Part shown: in pieces, positions 59,060 to 64,000 of the stretch
Layout: each line of letters begins with the position of its first letter
Numbering within the stretch: position 1 is the stretch's first letter
Source of the DNA: Cladobotryum mycophilum
Lineage: Eukaryota; Ascomycota; Sordariomycetes; Hypocreales; Hypocreaceae
DNA length: 64,000 nt
Assembly (NCBI GenBank): GCA_036429605.1
Contig: CM071590.1
Span: forward strand, 2,046,001 to 2,110,000
Direction of reading: 5' to 3'
The notes under the pieces: model-generated
Database searches by the model: none
Seen by the model: only the letters and a program-made list of their open reading frames with translations
What the model was told of the DNA's origin: nothing
Made by a program: the position numbers and the translations under genes

Positions 59060-60969
59060 ATGAAGTTCGCTACTGCTTCTGCCGTCGCGGCTCTGGCTGG
59101 CATGGCCGCCGCTGCCAAGGACCAGCGAACTTTTGCTGTTCTTCGCTTCAACAACAAGCAGCTCGTTACCGCTCGTGCCGATCCCATCGTTAGCCCTGGC
59201 AAGACTGCCTCCCACGTCCATGTTGTCCTTGGTGGCAGCAACTTCGGCCTCAGCTCCACTGGTGAGACCTTGAAGAACTCCAAGTGCAGCACCGCAATGG
59301 TCAAGGGCGATAACAGCAACTACTGGTTCCCTCTCCTGTACTTCCAAGACCCCAAGAACCACAAGTTTGAACCCGTTGAAGTCTTTTACAGCAATGCCTA
59401 CTACTTGTAAGGACAACCTTCATCTCTCCGCTCTCAACTGCCAACTAACAGTGCCCCTAGCTTCGAGCCAACCAACGATGACATCAAGGCATTCCCTCTC
59501 GGGCTGCAGATCCTCACGGGCGATCTTAACGAGCGTCTTCCACCTGCCGCTGGCTCCATCACCAACCTTGACCCCTCCAAAGGCCCCATCCAGAACGTCA
59601 AGTTCACTTGCCCCCGCAACAACAACAACTACGACAACCCCCTTCTTGGCCTTCCAACTCCAATGGCACCATGGCCGGTATGCGAGACCCCGTCAACAAG
59701 GGTGAGGGTGTTGGTTTCCCTGATGTCGACTGTGATGGTTACGCTTCCCCTCTCCGCATGGATATTCACTACCCCTCTTGCTACAACCCCAAGGCCGGCC
59801 TGACCAACTACAAGGAGAACATGGCTTTCCCCTCGGACGCTGGCAATGGCAAGTCTGACTGCCCCAAGGGATGGATCCACGTTCCCCACTTGTTCCTCGA
59901 GGTTTACTGGAACACTCCTCTTTTCAACGGCCGATGGGATCAGGGCAAGGGCACCCAGCCTTTCGTCTTTGCCAACGGTGATGCTACTGGTTACAGCGCT
60001 CACGCTGATTTCATGTCTGGCTGGGACGAGCCTCTGCTGCAGCACATCATTGACACTTGCAACACCGGAACCGGCGGCATGGACACCTGCCCCGGTCTGA
60101 CCTACGGCCTCAACAAGGGTGACTGCACCATCGCCTCTCCCGTCAACGAGATTGTCGAAGGTGTTCTCAGTGCCTTGCCAGGAAACAACCCCGTTACCGG
60201 CTGGCAGTACGGCTCTGGCGGCCAGAACTACCCTGCTCCCCCTCGAAATGGTGACTCTGGTTCCAGCGCCAGCACCAGCGCTGCTCCTACTAAGCCTGCT
60301 GCCACTTCATCCAACCCCGCTGCATCTGCTTCAAGCCCCGCCTACTCTGCTCCTGTTTACTCGCCCCCTGCCCAGTCTGCTCCCGCAAACAGTGGAAAGC
60401 CTTCCAAGCCTTCATCAACTCAGGTTGCTGGCACCAGAACCGCCGAGTCTAACCCCTCTTCCTACCCTACGCCTTCCGCGCCGGCGCCCTCTGACTCTCT
60501 CCCTGCTGAGTGCAGTGGCAAGGTCCATACCGTCTGGCAGACTGTTACCGTGACGGCTGGTTCTCCTGCTGCTCCCACCGGTGCACCTTCTCAGAACTCC
60601 ACCACCGTCTCTGGTTTCAAGTCTGCCGGATGTTTCAAGGACAACATCAACCGTGCCCTGAGCGGCGATGTCCTCCCCAACCTGGGTCCCATGACCAACG
60701 CTAAGTGCATCGCTCACTGCAAATCTAGCGGCTTCGCTCTGGCTGCAACCGAGTACGGTGGTCAGTGCTACTGCGGCAACGAGCTCGTTGGATCTGCCAA
60801 ACTTGAGGACTCGGCCTGCAACGTTGCTTGCGAAGGTGATTCCTCAGACATCTGCGGTGGCGGTTGGGCTCTTAGTGTCTACAGTGAGGATGGTGAGGCC
60901 AGCTTGAAGAGTGCCAAGGTGCGACGCGCCCTCGGCCATCTCCACCAGCATCGCAGCAACCGCCACTAA
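59060..60969 (+). CDS. Secreted DUF1996 protein with C-terminal WSC domain (apparent frameshift)
   Basis: Exons 59060-59406 and 59461-60969. The 54-nt intron (GTAAGG...CCCCTAG, branch CTAAC) joins YY-F-FEPTNDD. A signal peptide (1-19, MKFATASAVAALAGMAAAA) leads into the DUF1996 domain (about 28-270): SPGKTASHVHVVLGGSNFG, then MRDPVNKGEGVGFPDVDCDG, YASPLRMDIHYPSCYNPKAG, and HVPHLFLEVYW. A Ser/Ala/Pro/Thr linker (about 365-500) looks O-glycosylated. The WSC domain (about 502-592) has eight Cys, with GCFKD, CIAHC, GGQCYCGNEL and CGGG. Frame breaks once at a C5 run, 59638-59642: before it reads NNNNYDN, after it SWPSNSNGTMAGMRDP. One extra C gives 618 residues with NPPSW, as expected for DUF1996. 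WSC domains are thought to bind wall glucans. The role is probably cell-wall associated; no enzyme activity is established here. Confidence 0.88.
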
Positions 60970-61837
60970 GTGGCGACATCCACGCGGAATCATCCTCGGC
61001 ACGTTTCAGCGTGGTATTACCTATTACTTGGATCTACCGATTTTATGTATAGTGTGGTGGGGGTATGGTACGGATCTGGCGAAATGCTAAAAAAAGGTCA
61101 GGCGACAGGTGAAAGTTGGTTGGTTGGAAGGGCTAGGATATTTCGATTCTTGTGTGTGTATTTCCTTGACATAGTGTTCAATTCTTTTGGTCACTTATCT
61201 GGAGGAGTCAGTTTTAGCTGGCTGTTGTTGGTAAGGGCTGCCCGAAGGGGAATTTTTGACAAAAAAGCGTTTTCATGTCTGAGGTCCATCATGACTGGGA
61301 ACTTTTCGTAGAGTATGTGTATAGATAGAAAAGACAATAAACCACAAGGATGATCACGATATGAAACAAAATCTCTGGATCTCAAGTGCATCGACCTCGG
61401 CTGCGTGTGGATCTAGCCTTGCCACATGGTTGTTTCATCTGTCCATGATGATGAGGCAGATGCCATTCTTCCTAGATCAACCCATTTGTTTGTTCCCAAA
61501 ACTGCGATTCCCGTCAAACACGGGGAGGTGGCCAAAATCCTCCTGAATGTTTCGGGCTGTTGGTTTGAAATTGGGCAAAATGTGACGGCTGAACACCGGC
61601 TAAATGGGGACTACAAAGAGTCTCAATATCCCATCGTCGTAGCAACATCTCTTTTTTTAAACTAGCAAGCAGATTAGAAAACGAGCATTCGAAAACATTT
61701 TAAACATTTTCTTTTTTTACAACTTTTACTTTTCCTCATATATAATTTCCTTCCTGATACATTTTCAACCCTTTGAAGGGTTCTTGAACCAAAAGAAAGA
61801 AAGAAAGAAAGAAAGAAAAGGAGAGAGAGAGATAGAG
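60970..61837. other. Intergenic: WSC 3' flank and RCM1 upstream region
   Basis: 868 bp with no supported gene. An AAAG array at 61791-61820 and GA repeats lie directly in front of the RCM1 start codon and are probably in its 5' leader. Confidence 0.55.
61791..61820. repeat. (AAAG)n microsatellite in RCM1 leader
   Basis: Seven AAAG tetramers followed by GA dinucleotides, ending about 18 bases before the ATG. Confidence 0.9.
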
Positions 61838-63897
61838 ATGTCTCTCTATCATGAGGCGGCCGAGGTTCTGTCAACGTTCCTAAACGGCAGCAGCAGCAGC
61901 ACCGGCGGGAGCTTAAAGTCTCGGGTGTTTGGCAAAAAGACGGGCAAGGCGCCGGCGGGCCAGCTTTATGCCCTGGTGCTGGAGAGCAGTAAATGGAGTC
62001 CCGTGTTGAAGGAGGTGATTGAAAGGGCTGAGATTCTAAAGTTGGAGCGAAAGGTGTGTGTGTTTTTTGCTGATACTTTTTTTTCTTTCTCTCCTTCTTC
62101 TTGCATGCTTGTTGTCTCACTTTTTTTTTTTTGGAGTATCAAACTTTTTTGCTGATGAAAACTTTTTTTATGGGGTGGTGGTAGCTTACGCCCACGTTGG
62201 CCTTATTACTGGTCCATGATTTCCTACTCTCCAAGGGAGGCATAGCCCTCCCCCAGTCCCACGGTCTCAGGGCTGCCGTCGAGCGCCATAAAGGCAGACT
62301 CTCATCGGAGCTGGTCCTCGCCAGGCTCCGCAGAAAGGCACCCACGCTCGAGGCCCTGAGGGAGCAGGTCGACAGGGACGCCGCCGGCGAGGAGGCCAAC
62401 TACCCGCGCTGGGTGCGCGTCAACGCGTTGAAGAGCGGCCTGGAGGAGGAGCTGGCGACGACCTTTGCGAAGCATGCGAGGGCGGCGAGCGTCCACGAGG
62501 TTGTCTCCAACTCGGGAAGGCACATCTACATCGACCCCCATGTGCCCAATCTGGTAGCCGTCTCCCGAGGCATGGACTTTACTCACACGCCAGCCTATCT
62601 CTCGGGCAAGATTATCCTGCAGGATAAGGCATCGTGCTTCCCGGCTTATCTACTAGACCCACGGTCTGAGGATGGAGACGTGATTGACGCTTGCTCTGCG
62701 CCCGGGAATAAAACAACGCATGTGGCAGCTATTCTACACGGGCACCGGCCCGAGTTTGAGGACGCGGCACAGACAATCTACGCTTTTGAAAAGGACTCTA
62801 GACGAGCTCAGACCCTAGAGAAGATGGTCAAGATTGCGGGTTCCAAGCAGACGACCAAGATTGGCTTTGGTCAGGACTTTCTACAGGTAAACCCGAACGC
62901 GGAAAAGTTCAAGAATGTCGGGGCTTTACTACTGGATCCGAGTTGTTCAGGTAGCGGTATCGTTGGAAGAGATTCATTGCCAGATTTACATCTCCCAGCT
63001 GCTCCGACGGAGAATCGTGGTGGAAAGGGGTCATCAACCAGCCAGCCCAGCGCCAACAAGCGCAAGAGGAAACACGACGAGATAAAGGAAGATTCACAAA
63101 ATATCATCCGAGACGATGATGGTAATGAGACAGTAGTAAAATCGGAAAAGGACCTCGAAGCACGACTCGAAGCGCTCTCGTCTTTCCAGTTGACGCTTCT
63201 CCTGCACGCCTTCAAATTCCCCAGAGCCAAGAAGATAACTTACTCGACATGCTCGATTCATTCGCAAGAGAATGAACACGTAGTGGTCAAGGCACTGCAG
63301 TCAGACATTGCCAAGGCCAAAGGCTGGCGCATCCTCAAGCGACAAGATCAAGTCAGTGGCATGCGAGACTGGCCGGTCCGGGGTCTCGTTGAGGCGACTC
63401 AGGGAGATGCAGAGGTTGCAGAGGGATGCATTAGATCTTACAAGGGAGATGGGCGAGGAGTCATGGGTTTCTTTGTCGCCGGGTTTGTGCGGGACAAAGT
63501 CGATGGCGGGGATGAAGAGAACGCTGCTGGCGGTGACGAGGGCCCATACCTACAAGATGATGAGGGAAGGATAATGCGTGATGTGCTTGGCATGCCAGTT
63601 TTGCGGGCTACAGGGGAGCCCGTCGCGCTAAATGGCCGGGATGATGATGATGATGATGAAGATGAGGACGGTGAGAGCGAGAGCGACAGTGATGCAGATT
63701 CAGATTCAGATTCAGATGATGGTGAAGAAGATTCAGATGATGGTGGTGATGTTGGTGAGGAGGCCGAGCACCATGGGAATCGATCCCAAGCCCGCGGAGG
63801 GAGCGAAGGAGACTTAATGGGCCAACAAGAAGATAGCGCTGAGAGTGATTACGACGATGAAGAGGAGGAGGAGTGGGAAGGGGTGGGTGATGACTGA
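61838..63897 (+). CDS. RCM1: rRNA (cytosine-5) methyltransferase, Rcm1/NSUN5 family
   Basis: Two exons, 61838-62053 and 62185-63897, give 642 residues. The intron (GTGTGT...TGGTAG, 131 nt) joins LERK-LTPTLALLLVHDFLLS. The start MSLYHEAAEVL is usual for the family; the frame is open upstream, but only through repeat-coded Lys/Glu. The N-terminal part (1-200) includes RWVRVNALK. The catalytic Rossmann fold shows QDKASCFPAYLLD, the SAM motif DACSAPGNKTTH (about 240), YAFEKDSRR, motif IV LLDPSCSGSG (about 320, with the release Cys) and motif VI TYSTCSIHSQENE (about 424, with the catalytic Cys). A charged insert sits between IV and VI (about 345-395), and the last 90 residues are Asp/Glu/Ser-rich with long acidic runs. 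Yeast Rcm1 makes m5C2278 in 25S rRNA. All key motifs are intact. Confidence 0.95.
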
Positions 63898-64000
63898 TAC
63901 GGTGACACGAAGCGACCTAAGTTGGCGGATTTGGGGAACCAGAGAACTGTGCGTCATGGTTAGAAAGCATGACGACAAGATGGTGCGATGAAACGGATCC

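Noticed and set aside
1..64000. Search for a secondary-metabolite cluster, CRISPR array, rRNA genes and intact transposons
   Set aside because: No PKS, NRPS, terpene synthase, P450 or transposase sequence was seen. Repeats are microsatellites with no spacer-repeat structure. The ABC exporter and velC are 15 kb apart with unrelated genes around them.

Overview
The window is nuclear DNA of a filamentous ascomycete (Pezizomycotina). The gene families and splice style suggest Sordariomycetes, and Hypocreales is my best guess. Supporting signs are short introns (about 50-110 nt, with GTAWGT-like donors, CTAAC/CTGAC branch sites and YAG acceptors), a velvet regulator of VelC type, a WSC/DUF1996 secreted protein, a DUF7729 GPI-type protein, a fungal SARAF, and Ser-rich tails typical of the group. 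I assign no species. I found no prokaryotic features, CRISPR, rRNA, tRNA or recognisable intact transposon.

Layout. 1-7.7 kb: no gene supported. 7.7-10.4 kb: a divergent pair, UTP16-like U3 snoRNP protein (-) and a mitochondrial-type helical-repeat protein (+). 14.35-15.71 kb: four-TM protein with a Ser-rich tail, carrying an apparent frameshift. 17.2-26.05 kb: the dense core, RAD23 (+), BDP1 (-), BRE1 (+) and SARAF (-). 28.2-32.3 kb: full-length ABCB (MDR/P-glycoprotein type) exporter (+). 37.8-39.0 kb: DUF7729 protein (+). 47.3-48.7 kb: velC (+) behind 8.25 kb without a supported gene. 50.4-53.6 kb: membrane-anchored double amidohydrolase (+). 59.1-61.0 kb: DUF1996-WSC protein (+), with an apparent frameshift. 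61.8-63.9 kb: RCM1/NSUN5-type rRNA cytosine methyltransferase (+).

The thirteen genes are mostly unrelated housekeeping and cell-surface functions and do not form a biosynthetic cluster. Loose themes are ubiquitin (RAD23, BRE1), ribosome and RNA polymerase III output (UTP16, BDP1, RCM1), and membrane or wall proteins (SARAF, ABCB, DUF7729, WSC). The gene-free stretches are full of microsatellites and of three short motifs (TACTCCGTA, TACTTGTA, TACCTA/TAGGTA) that sit almost only outside genes.

The most useful practical observation is that three genes carry four frame breaks. All four lie in C/G homopolymers of 5 or 6 bases, and each would be closed by one extra base of that run. This looks more like systematic homopolymer under-calling than gene decay. 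I did not find convincing evidence of a new biological system. The best candidates for a second look are the intergenic motif families, the tandem CCAAT array upstream of the WSC gene, the long region upstream of velC, and the degenerate second half of the amidohydrolase.
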